Shown here: piece after piece, positions 25,876 through 36,857 of the stretch
How positions within the stretch are numbered: the first letter of the stretch is position 1
How the letters are laid out: every line of letters starts with the position of its first letter
From: Magnolia sinica
Lineage: Eukaryota; Streptophyta; Magnoliopsida; Magnoliales; Magnoliaceae
Length of the DNA: 64,000 nucleotides
Assembly (NCBI RefSeq): GCF_029962835.1
Contig: NC_080577.1
Location: forward strand, 25,030,501-25,094,500
Direction: 5' to 3'
Program-made: the position numbers and the translations under genes
The notes under the pieces: model-generated
Told to the model about the DNA's origin: nothing
Seen by the model: only the letters and a program-made list of their open reading frames with translations
Databases searched by the model: none

Positions 25876-25893
25876 GGGTCCCACCGAGATACC
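25876..25893 (-). promoter_or_regulatory. candidate primer-binding site
   Basis: On the minus strand TGGTATCTCGGTGGGACC, at the place and orientation expected for the Tat-like element. It resembles the TGGCRCGCCCGGTGGGAC sites of some plant gypsy elements after transitions. The priming tRNA is not assigned. Confidence 0.5.
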
Positions 25894-26760
25894 AAAAATA
25901 TGTTGTTCATTTTTTTATTTTAACTTCGATCATGTGATTTGTGCGAGTGTACCAAAATTGAATGTGTGGCTCAGTTCAAATCGAAAAACTATAACCGCAA
26001 GCGCCAAGATAGGCAGATATGTCGAAATCGACCATATGTGACCGAGATTGAATGAGATCAGTCGCCTATTCTGCCACTTGCACAACGTTGATTAAGATGA
26101 TCACGCGATTTCCAGAGGGTGGGGTTCAACTTCCGAAAATTAGTTATAGCTATACCTTCTGTATGAAAGGACTTCTTTAATATACTTGAAACAAAATAAA
26201 AATTCTTACAGTCAGTCACAAAGAGCAACTCCATAGCACCTTTTTAAAGAGAGAACTTGCTTAATACTTGAATTGAGCCCAGCATGTAAGCGTAGACCCG
26301 AATTATAACTAAGATTAACAACTATTTGATTATTGTTATAGATTACACTAAGGAATGTAAACAACAGATAATGCTAAGAAGCACAACGTAAATAAAGGAT
26401 AGATTTGATTTGGTTTAGTTGGTATGAGAGGCCTTCTCTATTAAATTTCCTTGCTATTTATTACATTAAATTGACTGTATGGATGTTTTTCACATCCCCA
26501 CAGCTCCTATGATGGTTCGTGCATTGCTGACCTTTTAAAGCATTTTTTTCTTAGTTTGTCACCTATACAGATAATCACTCTAAGCCTCCTTACCAACTCG
26601 ACCATGTTCCGCTTAATGATTCTTATTTTACGGATGACATAGCATTGCTCGATGGACACAAGCTATATCATGACAAAATCATGTTCGGGTATCTTCGCAT
26701 GTCTCAAATGCAACTTGCATAAAATTAATACATGTAATATCTAATATGTATCACACAACT
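25894..26760 (-). mobile_element. probable 5' LTR of the Tat-like element
   Basis: Noncoding AT-rich sequence adjoining the candidate primer site. The right boundary is approximate because no clear TG end or target duplication was found. Confidence 0.4.
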
Positions 26761-27237
26761 CCTGTAAATTTACACTTGTCCCTGTCTTATTGGCTCTGAA
26801 AGGAAGGAATAGAAATAGGGTACAAGGATCACACCAACAATCCTATCCATATGAGCGGTGTCCTTGAAATGGACGAGCACCACTGAAATAGTTTCAACAG
26901 AAGAAACAGTTGGATAGGATCAACCATTTGGTCTGATTTAAGCCAAGCGCCCATCTACAAATAGGATCCACTAGTTTGATGGGCGAGATCTACTTCCCCT
27001 ACCTTCCACGTGTTGGTAATTGGACGAACGAAAACCTTTCCTAATCCTGATCCACCACAGATAAGTGCCGGCCTCTGCGAGTGATTGTCTAACGGACACT
27101 ACGCTCGCAACAAAAAGCTCTGCGGGCCCACCGTGATGTGTAGGACGTCTGACTCTCTTGTTAGGACGTGAGTCCCAAAATCATGCCGATCCAAAACACA
27201 AGTGGCCCACGACGTATGGAAAAGTGGATATGGGGAC
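26761..27237. other. intergenic, MITE-like fragments
   Basis: No gene. At about 27120 a GGGCCCACCGTGATGTGTAG piece resembles the ends of neighbouring MITEs, but no second end was found. Confidence 0.4.
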
Positions 27238-27246
27238 CATTAAAAC

Positions 27247-27747
27247 GGGAACGGATTGGCTACTCCCCCTGCCACCAGCCCCGTGGCTGATGGTTGGTGC
27301 GCTGTGGGCCCCACGATGATGTATGTGCTTCATCCATTTTTAAAGATCATTTTAGGGCTTAAAACCAAAAATGATCACACCACAGGAAAACAATAGTGAT
27401 TGGATATCCATCATTAAAAGCCTCCTAAGGCCCACTGTACTGTTTATTTGACATCTAATCTGTTGATTAGGTCATACAGACCCAGATGAAGGGAAAAATC
27501 AATGATCAGCTTGATCCAAAACTTTTATGGTCCCCAAAAAATTTTTAATGGTAGAAGTTCATTCAATACTGTTTTCTGTAATGTGGTCGACTTGAGATGG
27601 AATATACCTCAGTTTTTGTCTCATGGCATAAAATGATCTAGAAAGATAGATGGACGGCATGGATGAAATACATACATCATGGTGGGCCCACAGAGCACCG
27701 ACCATCAGCCATTGGCTGGTGGCAGGGGGAGTAGCCAATCCGTTTCC
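27247..27747. mobile_element. MULE-like MITE, 501 bp
   Basis: Termini GGGAACGGATTGGCTACTCC and, inverted, GGAAACGGATTGGCTACTCC. The inverted similarity extends about 75 bp through the GGGCCCACCATGATGTATG module. The flanks are a perfect 9-bp duplication CATTAAAAC (27238-27246 and 27748-27756), as made by Mutator-like transposases. No coding capacity. It lies about 0.9 kb upstream of the unc-13 homolog. Confidence 0.88.
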
Positions 27748-27756
27748 CATTAAAAC

Positions 27757-28641
27757 CTCCTTGGGCCCACCTAAGTTATGGATCAAGCTGATATTTGAAT
27801 GGCATAGAAACATCACGGTGGGCCCTGATTTTTTGGATCACTTTATAACATGATCTGGTGAAAATAGACGGTGTGGATGACACACACATTACGGGACGAA
27901 ATGGCGTCCTTGCATAACCAGATGCGGATTGCGTTTGGATCGGAATGATTTTGGATGTCCCTTCCTGATGGTGGGGTCACCGATAAGGATGGCTTCGATT
28001 TTATCAAAAACAAAACTATCATGGCCCGAGACGAAGGTGGATGTACGATTTTCTCATCGAGAAAAACTTAGATACTCTGGCAGAGTGTGATAGATGATAC
28101 GCAGGCACATAGAAATTGCATACGTGGCACGAAATTCATCAAATTAAACTGTTCAAATTATGTTACCCAGTGAAGATTTCGCATGAACCAAACATTAAGA
28201 TTATTTGATAATCTAAATATCTGATTGGTGGACATTTACTGGACGGTTAAAAGTGAAAATTATCTAACGGTCCTATTTCCACAAACAAGTGTCCACGAAT
28301 CAGAGGTTAGGAGTGTTCAACCAATCTGATATTTGGATTGTTAGTTGGAGATCGTTGGATGCAAAATATAGTCGGTTTATTTGAATTTCCGATTGCTTGT
28401 CTATCAAGCATCATACGCGGCCCGAGTATCATACAACCAGGTCGGTTTGTTTCATGAGTTAGCTGTACCCGCACCCCTTCTTCGTTTTCGTCGACAGGCT
28501 CCGCTGTCAGAAACAAACCAAACGACCAAAACCACCTCTCTCGCTCTCTCTTTCTCTCTCTCGAAAATTACAGAATGCCGCGAGCCCCACCCATGGCCAC
28601 CGCCATCTGACGACCGTCCCTCCCACCGCTGAGGATCCGAG
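27757..28641 (+). promoter_or_regulatory. upstream region and 5' UTR of unc-13 homolog
   Basis: Intergenic DNA before the ATG at 28642. At 28070-28120 a TAGATACTCTGGCAGAGTGTGA stretch resembles the MITE end seen at 46494. Just upstream of the start (28530-28565) is a CT-rich stretch typical of plant 5' leaders. No convincing TATA box was singled out. Confidence 0.45.
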
Positions 28642-29118
28642 ATGGGCCACAACTCCCGCCGCGAGTCCCTCGCCTCGACGACATCCTCGTCGTCCACGTG
28701 GCAGGCGGATCCCATCCCCGCCGACCCGGGCATCGAATGGCCCTTCGGGAAGGTGGAATTTCTCGACCGCGAAGATCTTAGGGAGACCGCGTACGAGGTG
28801 TTCTTCGCGGCTTGCCGATCGTCGCCCGGGTTTGGCGGGAGGGGCGCGCTCTCTTACTATCCGGCGCAGGATAGCGGGGAGGGCGCTGGAAGGAACGGTA
28901 GCAGGATGAAGATGGCCATGGGGCTGAAGACGACGAAGCGAGGGTCGCCGAGGCGGTCGTTGACGTGTCCGAGCTCGACCAATGGGGTCGCGACAGCTGT
29001 CTCGCCGAGGGCGAAACGGGCAATGACGCCGTCGGAATTGATGAGGCGGCAGATGAGGATGTCGGAGCAGAGCGAGAGCCGGCTTAGGAAGACGCTCATG
29101 AGGATGATCGTTGGACAG
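28642..29118 (+). CDS. unc-13 homolog exon 1 (residues 1-159)
   Basis: Starts MGHNSRRESLAS, the usual N-terminus of this clade, and ends LRKTLMRMIVGQ before donor GTACAAGG. Markedly GC- and CpG-rich compared with its surroundings. Confidence 0.92.
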
Positions 29119-32100
29119 GTACAAGGTTCTTCATGAAACCTTCCTAATTCCACACGTGCTTATATGAAACGCGTGTGTGAATTTTGAGCTTTCCATCAGG
29201 TGGGCCACAGTGTACAAACTAAACTGACGGTTGAGAACTTTTTTCTCTTGCCATTCATTTGTTTTCGAGATGCTGTGTCGCACCTGAGGTGGAGATGAAA
29301 TGGAAAGCTAAGATCTCACACACACGTACGTGCGCCTGCGTCTCCCACACGCGTACGGAATTGGCAGACCACGTAAAATCTTCTTTTTTGGCCGTTTCTT
29401 CTGCATCGGCCCGCGCTATGTTCTACACGTGTGCGCCATGCTAACGTGCACTGGGTGGAGCTGTGTGCCTGGCTGTACGGGTGGTAGCTGATGGACTCAC
29501 ATGTAGAAATAGAATACTTTGGATTAGTAATTCGAATTTGTTCAACTCAAATTCAACCGTCCAAAGTGTGGGACCCGCAGTAGATAAGTCAGAAGCTTAA
29601 AATCTGAATCCTAACTTCCAATTAGTAGACATCTATTTGACGAATCAGACCGTTGATTTATATGCATTTAACCGTCCATTAGATGTCTATCAATCGTCCT
29701 TTTAGGAGAGTGGTCCAGTAAAAGTGTTGATTCGTTACCTAACTATAGTGATCCCACTATTTGGACGGCTTAATGAGTTACAAGTACAACAGCATGCTTA
29801 CAGTTTATGAGTGCATGCGTATGAACCATCACGCTCTATCAGAGTATCAAAGCTTTTGCATAACCGTTTCGGTGCGAGAAAGGAGGCGGTGCACGTTAGA
29901 TCCTGCCATGTATTTGGACTTATAAGCCCGCGCCATATGTCGGGGACGGGGTCAGCGTATGTTGGATTTATGCTATTCACCGAGGAAAGAATGTGGGTCC
30001 CGCTTTCAGCTGAGAATCTATTGATGAAACGGGGAGGTTGGATTTAACGGCTTAGATTGCCCGGCATCGAGCCAGAGACTGCCCCCGAACAAAGACGCAC
30101 CCGACAGAAATGCTTGGGCGCTTATCACAAGGGGATAAGGACACCGGCGGATTTTAGCAGTTTCCGTTGTTTTAACTGGGGCCTGTGCCGGCCAGTAATG
30201 AATGGAGTCGGGATCGTCTGTTATCAGGTCAACAGGGAATTCCTGTTACCCTAATGGTTTGGCGTCCGAAGCTGTTTTTATTTTATTTTTTTTTTTTAGT
30301 GAGTGGTGACGTGGACCAATGAGAATTAGGATATCAGGAATTCTCTGTTGACCTGATAACAGAGGATCCGGACTCGAATGAAAAATGATACAAAAAGGCC
30401 TCACGTGATGTAGCAATGATTATGTGAGACCCCGGATCCAACGAGGTTGGTGGGGCCCACTGTGATGTATGTGCCTTAAATCCACATCGTCCAACCGTTT
30501 TGAAAGCTTATTTTAGGGCATGATCCCAAAAATGAAGCAGATCCAAATCTTACGTGGACCATACCACAGGGAACATTAGTTATTGAATCCCCACCATTAC
30601 TAACTTTATAGGGGCCACTTGAATTTACATCTACTCTGTTGATAAGGTAACAAAGATCTGAACGAAGAGACCACACAAATATCAGCTTGATCCAAAACTT
30701 TTGTGGCCCACGAGAAGTTTTTAATGGTTGATTACCACTATTTCCTGTATTATGGTCCACTTGAGATTTGGATCTGCTACATTTTTTGGATCATGCACTA
30801 TCAATACGGATGGACGGCGTGAATGTAGTCACATACATCACAGTGGGCCCATAGTCAGGGGTCCTACCCACCTCGGTGGATATGGGGTCTCACCTAATCC
30901 GCTCCCCAAGTGAGCCGTCCAAATTGTGGACCGTTGGCTGCAAATCAAGCAGTTCGAAATAATACTAACCGCCCGACTCCCTCAGCTAAATTTTCTATGG
31001 TGTTGATCACTATCTTTACAACAGCCTAGTCGATGGATTCTTAGGACCTGTCACCAGCCACAATGGGGCCCATGACCGGGACGGCCCAGATTGAAATTCA
31101 CGAATACTACTTGAACGGTGGAGGAGCTGCTGCACCACTCATTTAATACGAAGCGGATTGAGTCTTGGCCTCGCTTGGATAGGCAGGGGCTCTGTGGGGT
31201 CCACCATCACCATTTATCCATTTTTCCATATCATTTTAGGGTATGAGCCCAAAAAATGAGGAAAATCTAAGGCTCAAGTGGACCACACAGTGGGGATTGA
31301 ACACCCACCATAAAAAATAAAAATTAAAACTTCGAAGTTTTGGATCAAGCTGACATTTGTGATTTCCCTTCTTCTCATAGCCTAAAACGATCTGGAAAAT
31401 TGGATGTACCGTACATATATCACGGTGGGCTCCACAGAGCCCCTGCCTGGACCGATTTATATCCAGGCTGCCTCATTCTTGGGCTCATACCTAAAATGAT
31501 ATGGAAAAATGGATGAACGTCGTGCATAAAACCCATAATCACCTGTGGGCCCCACAGAGCCCCTGCCTGGACTGATTTCCGCAATCTGCCTCCCTACATC
31601 ACATTATTTTGATTAATTAGCAGACATTAATCAGTTGGGATTAATTCCATTCCGGTACTGCTGTAGGATTACGTTGGATTGCAGCATTTAGATACGGGCC
31701 ATCTTACAACGATCCAAACCGTAAGTATATGTGATGGTCTTCACCATTGCTAGGAATGGACAAAAGACAGACACTCTTAGATCGGAAATTTTAGACCATT
31801 TGAGCATTTGAGATAGTCTACTTAAAATGTTGAATAATCAAAGGGTGTGTTTTTTTTTTTCACCCAAGCGATTCCCCCAATGGCCCACTTCTCCAACAGG
31901 CCATAACCCAGAAAGCACTCAATCAAAGGATTATAACCATCCAGCACTGGACCTTTCCATAGACGGTTAGTGCAGCCCATTGGATGGTTAAGATCATTGA
32001 TCTGCATTTTTTAGGCCAAAATACAGCTGTTGGGTGATTGCACGGTCCCAAGGAATGTGCAAAATGCACCCTATTGGATGGTGGAGGTGGTCTGTACGCT

Positions 32101-35100
32101 TAAAAGAGTTTCAATGTTACAAAGAACCATTCCCTGCACACACCAACATCCTGTTACTTACCTGATAAAATAGCTGCAGCATTGCTTTATACTGCAAGCT
32201 CTTATACACTGTTTTCTGCAATCTTTCTTCCGAGCAGATGAGCCGGCGTGCAGAGACAATCATCCTCCCACTAGAGCTCCTCCGCCATTTAAAACCATCT
32301 GAATTTGAAGGCACCCATGAGTACTCCCACTGGCAACGGCGCCAGCTAAAAATCATGGAAGCAGGCATCCTCCTGCACCCTTTGATCCCCCTGGACCCAT
32401 CGAACGCTTCCGCAGTCCGTCTCCATCAGATCATCCAATCAAGCAAATCGAAGATCATTGACACTAGCAAGAATTCAGAAACCATGAAAACGTTGTGCAA
32501 TTGTGTAATGACACTAGCTTGGCGGGGCCCCAATGGCACCGTCCCGGAAACGTGTCACTGGGCAGATGGTTACCCAATCAACCTCCACCTCTACATCGCA
32601 ATCCTCCAGTCGGTCTTTGATATCAAGGATGCGACCATGGTCATTGATGAGATCGACGATCTTGTAGAGCTCATGAAGAAGACATGGTCCACCTTGGGCA
32701 TTACTAGGTTGATACACAATGTATGTTTTTCATGGGTACTCTTCCACCAGTTTGTTGCAACAGGCCTAGTGGAACATGACCTCTTGTTTGCTTCTCTTAC
32801 AATTCTGGCGGAGGTTGCGAACGATGCCAAGCGGGCCGATAAGGATATCCTGTATGGTAGGATCCTCTCATCAGCATTGGCTTCAATGCAAGGGTGGGCT
32901 GAAAAGAGATTGCTCGATTACCATGGGAGCTTTCAGAAGAATGCTGCCAAGTTGGTGGAGAACATCCTCCCTTTAGCACTTTCGGCCACAAAGATCTTAG
33001 ACGAAAGTGTTTCAAGCAATGGGGCAGCGCAGAGAGTCGCTTCACAGATTCCAGATCATGCAGTTCCGGATTCCACACGGAATCGAGTTGATTACTACAT
33101 AAGGTCATCATTGAGGAAAGCATTTGCCAAGGTATGTGTAATGTGTTATATTACTATTGTCTTTGTTGGTCACACCTCAATTCGAAGATCCAGATCATCG
33201 ACATGATGGGCCCCACAGTGAATGGATCATGCTTCCTAAGTCTTCTTGGCAGTAGCATCATGCATCTTCTATTGGCAACCTGGAAATAAACAATTAAGAT
33301 AGGGAAAAAAAAAAAAAAGAAACAGAGATTGGATTGCTAATACCTTCCAGGAGATTCTCGGGCCATGATCAATCCAAAGAGTGTGGGCATCAGATCAATG
33401 GTCTAGAATTCACCCATTTGTACAAAATGAAAATTTCCATGCGGATTGAGTCTCATACACTTCCTCTTTGGCATTATGGGCGCCAGTCATCACCATCGTC
33501 TGCCAATGATCAACAGATCTTGGAAGGTGGGAATGCAAACAGCAGGGCCGTCCAAGTGGGTGAAGACACCAGCAAAGCTCTCCTCGCATTGGCGAAAGAA
33601 ACAGAGGAGTTGGCCTTGAGAGAGAAGGAGAATTTCAGCCCTATCCTTAGGAGGTGGCACCCCGTCGCAGCCGGGGTTGCCGCCGTGACCCTCCATGAGT
33701 GCTATGGGGCCGTGTTAAAGCATTACCTTGGTGAGGTCTCCACCGCCAGTTACGAGGTGATCCAGGTACTGCAGATGGCCGGGAAGCTAGAGAAGGTCTT
33801 GGTTCAGATGGTGGTGGAAGACTCTGTGGATTGTGAGGACGGAGGAAAGACCATCGTTAGAGAGATGGTGCTGTACGAAGTCGATTCTGTTATTATGGGC
33901 CTCATGAGGGCGGGGATAAACCAGAGATTGAAGATAGGGGAGGAGTGTCTTCACATTGCTAAAGAAACTGAGGTAAGCTCACTTGGTATTTGGCACTAGT
34001 AGCAGTTGGGTCCGTAGGGCCTACTGATAATGGACAGCCCAGATCATTTGGCTATTTATGCCATGTGGGTCGTGGAGCCTACCAACCTAACAAGGTGATG
34101 GTCCCCACTTGGGGCAATCAAGATCATTGAAAATCGAATAAAAAACGATCAGCTTGTGTACTAACGAACCGATGAGTGATTGTAAATGTGTGGTGTTTCA
34201 GACGTGGAACCCCATGTCCAGAAAAGAGCCATATGCAGAGTCGGCGGTGGAGATAATGAAGATGGCTAATGGAATTGCGGACAGCTTCTTTGAAATGCCG
34301 GTACAAGGACCATCTCGCAGATTGATTAAAGACATTGCAGATGGCTTACAAACCCTCCTGAGAGACTACATTTCCTTTTCTGCATCATGTGGTAATTTCC
34401 AAACGATGGAACAGTGTAGAAATTCACATCACATGCACAAATATGTTAGAAGTCTGGTCACCCATGAGACAGGCTTGGTGGGGTCCCACAACCATAGCTA
34501 AAAAGACCCGGCAACTTGACCTGACTCTGATTGGCCCGCCATTTGACTCACCCAAGTCAGGGGTGGCTTTGGTGTGACTGTGTGGTATCAAACCGTCGAG
34601 CCCAATCGTCACTCTGCGAAGTTTTGGTTGGTCAGTCCCACAGCCCGTAGTGGATTGTGGTCCACTGTCTCTCTCATGGCCAGATCTGTATAGCTATTTA
34701 GAGTCGTGTTTTACTCATTTGGTGGGGCCCACACGACTACTTGATTGGACAATCACATCTGGCGGGAACTGCTGGGATGGCCCAATGTCCAAAAGTATGT
34801 GGCAGTTGATCCAAACCATCCCAATTGGCGCAATTTGAATTGACCATCAGAAACATAGCTAGTCAAAAGTCCCTCACTCATTGGGGAAAGGTCATGGACT
34901 GCGTATGTCCCACTGGCTCAGATTAGGGCTGTACACGAACCGATTTAGCTCGGTTAGCTAGCTCGACTCAGACTCGAAAAAGCTCGATTCGACTCAGTTC
35001 GAAAATGAGTTTGAGCCGAGTCGAACTGATTTTTTGAGCTTGAAAAAATTTCGAACCGAGTTCAAGCTCGGCTGGACGCAGATCGAACCAGTTCAGTGAG

Positions 35101-36857
35101 TCGTTTACTTTGATATTGATGTTGCTCACCAAGTGTTTGACGAAATGACCCAACGAAGTGTCAACTGGTGGCAAGAAAGGTATGTATATGAAACAAATAC
35201 GTTTTTTCTTGATTTTGATATTGCCTACAAGGTGTTTGATGAAATACCAGTAAAACCGCTGCTACCATTTTACATACAGTGAGATTTTGAAGGTACAGTC
35301 CCATGTGTTTGTGGAAATGCTACACCGGCGAACTCGGCTCGATCTTGGCTCGAACCCAGCTCGAACTGGCCCAAGCTGCTGACCGAACTGAGCCGAGCTG
35401 GCCAATCAGGCACTAGGACTGAGCCCAGCCAAGTTCAAGCTGAGGTCAGCTAGTGGCCAAGCCAAGCCGAGTTCTAGCTGGGGTCAGCTAGTGGCCAAGC
35501 CTAGTCGAGCTGTGTGTACACCTCTATCTCAGATGGCGCAACTTTCAGACTACGATCCATCTGTGGTAGGCCCACCATATGGATGGTTAAGATAATTTGA
35601 TCATGCAATCATGTGGGCCCCATCTCACGGTTAATGATGGCAATTCACCAAATTCCTACACATAAGTGAGCATCTCCTTCAATTAGACCATGGTTTGTCT
35701 GCTTCCATGGGCAATACGGGCCTGAACCGGGTCGACATGACACAGAAAACCCCATTTAAAATAATGATTGATACTGTTTTAATATAATGGGTGCATAAAT
35801 CATCCGTTAGATTCTTTTTCTTGCCTTTCAGATAGTTATAACGGTTTGTCCTTCCTATCTGCTTCCTGTGTTAGCATCAAAGCAAAGCTACATCCCTGCA
35901 CTTCCCCCTTTAACCAGATGCAACCAAGATTCCAAGATCGTCCAGCTATGGAGGAAGGCAAGCCAATGGTGGGTGGGCACGGCCAGCTCAAGCGATTCCA
36001 ATAAGAATGGCTTAAGCAGCAACCACCAACCTCGACCACTGATGAGCCGCGGGACACAACGTCTCTACATCCGTCTCAACACCCTCCACTACCTCTTCTC
36101 CGAAGTCGACTCCCTTTACAAGTCCCTCTCTCCCAGCTCAACTCCCTCCCCTCTCACTGCCCGTTTTCCGATCAGCCGCTGCAGCCTCAGTACCACCCCC
36201 TCCTTCGACCTCATCCAGTCCTCCATCCAGTCCGCCACCCAACACGTCTCCAAGGTCGCGGCCTTCCGCCTCATCTTCCATGACCTGCACACTGTCTTCT
36301 ATGAGAACCTCTACACAGGAAGCATAACCAACACCCGCATCCAGCCCACACTGCACCTCCTCAAGCAGAACCTCACGCTCCTAACCACAATCCTCACCAA
36401 TCAGGCTCGGCCCCTTGCAGTGATAGAGGTGATGAAGGCTTCTTTTGAGGCCTTCTTGACTGTGTTGCTCGCAGGAGGGAGGTCCCGCACCTTCACAAGG
36501 TCTGACTACGAGATAGTAGCAGAAGATTTCAGGAGCCTGAAGCTTGCATTTTGCACTTGCGGGGAAGGATCCATGGCAGAAGAGGTGGTGGAGAAGGAAG
36601 CAGAGGTGGCTGAGGGGGTGGTCGAATTAATGGGCCTAGGTTCAGAGCAGCTAGTTGAAGACTTCAGTATCATAGCATGCGAGATGAGTGGGCTTGGAAT
36701 AGGGGAAGGGTCAAAGCGGAAGGTGCCAATGCCACCGACTACAGGAAGATGGAACCAGGCCGACCCTAACACAATCCTGAGAGTGTTGTGTCACAGGAAT
36801 GATTCTGTGGCCAACAGCTTCCTGAAGAAGACATTTCAATTACCAAGGAGAAAATGA
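28642..36857 (+). CDS. unc-13 homolog (DUF810, MHD-domain protein), five exons, 999 aa
   Basis: Member of the plant MUN/MHD family related to animal Munc13 and annotated as protein unc-13 homolog (DUF810). It resembles the Arabidopsis AT2G25800/AT2G20010 type more than PATROL1. Family members act at the plasma membrane/secretory interface; for this clade the role is inferred. Joining 28642-29118, 32238-33131, 33517-33972, 34202-34391 and 35875-36857 gives one frame of 999 codons plus stop, close to the family length. All introns are GT-AG, in phases 0, 0, 0 and 1. Conserved blocks in order: DLRETAYEVFFAACRSSPGF (near residue 50), RRAETIILPLELLRHLKPSEF, CHWADGYPINLHLYIAILQS, TWSTLGITR, RVDYYIRSS, KETEELALREKENFSPIL, QSYIPALPPLTRC, RGTQRLYIRLNTLHYL and PPTTGRWNQADPNTILRVLC. 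No internal stop, so probably functional. Confidence 0.93.
30205..30375. mobile_element. 171-bp MITE with 5-bp target duplication
   Basis: Inverted termini GAGTCGGGATCGTCTGTTAT and GAGTCCGGATCCTCTGTTAT continue into CAGGTCAACAG and AATTCCTG, about 45 bp in all. The loop is T-rich. The flanks are GAATG at 30200-30204 and 30376-30380. Superfamily not assigned. Confidence 0.85.
30424..30893. mobile_element. MITE-like element in intron 1
   Basis: Inverted ends GTGAGACCCCGGATCC and GTGAGACCCCATATCC, with GTGGGGCCCACTGTGATGTA inside each end. The right end may extend to 30905 (CTAATCCGCTCCCC). No clean duplication found. Confidence 0.65.
31148..31595. mobile_element. MITE-like element with a repeated right end
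   Basis: The left end GAAGCGGATTGAGTC runs into AGGCAGGGGCTCTGTGGGGT. The inverse of that block occurs twice on the right, near 31420-31450 and 31540-31570. This looks like a duplicated terminus or two superposed insertions. Confidence 0.6.
32238..33131 (+). CDS. unc-13 homolog exon 2 (residues 160-457)
   Basis: Begins MSRRAETIILPLELL directly after the acceptor and ends SSLRKAFAK before GTATGTGT. It encodes most of the N-terminal half of the DUF810 region. Confidence 0.93.
33517..33972 (+). CDS. unc-13 homolog exon 3 (residues 458-609)
   Basis: The acceptor CAACAG gives ILEGGNANSRAVQVGED, which joins AFAK in frame. Ends HIAKETE before GTAAGC. The frame stays open upstream into intron 2, so the acceptor rests on homology and frame. 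Confidence 0.85.
34202..34391 (+). CDS. unc-13 homolog exon 4 (residues 610-672)
   Basis: Acceptor GTGTTTCAG, then TWNPMSRKEPYAESAVE. Ends SFSASC plus one base, giving a phase-1 intron (donor GTAATT). Confidence 0.9.
34924..35526. mobile_element. non-autonomous hAT element in intron 4, 603 bp
   Basis: Starts TAGGGCTGTACACGAACCG and ends CTGTGTGTACACCTCTA, almost the termini of the 7.26-kb hAT at 4570-11827. Both ends have the same GCTCGACTCGA-type subterminal motifs. The flanks GCTCAGAT (34916-34923) and TCTCAGAT (35527-35534) are an 8-bp duplication with one mismatch. No transposase. Confidence 0.88.
35875..36857 (+). CDS. unc-13 homolog exon 5 (residues 673-999)
   Basis: The acceptor GTGTTAG is followed by CA, completing the split Ala codon, then SKQSYIPALPPLTRC. 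It runs to FQLPRRK and TGA. It contains the MHD2-like C-terminal region with CTCGEGSMAEEVVE. Confidence 0.93.

Larger units (their letters stand above)
29119..32237 (+). other. intron 1 of unc-13 homolog, 3119 bp
   Basis: Donor GTACAA, acceptor CTTCCGAGCAG. Contains at least three inverted-repeat elements, listed separately. A further MITE-like end (CATCACGCTCTATCAGAGTA) lies at 29828-29850. Confidence 0.88.

Noticed and set aside
28507..29124. 205-codon minus-strand frame opposite unc-13 exon 1
   Set aside because: Shadow of a GC-rich coding exon; Arg/Pro/Ser-rich without homology.
28642..36857. Ortholog of PATROL1 (AT5G06970)
   Set aside because: It belongs to the same broad MHD/unc-13 family, but the N-terminus and length fit the AT2G25800/AT2G20010 group better.
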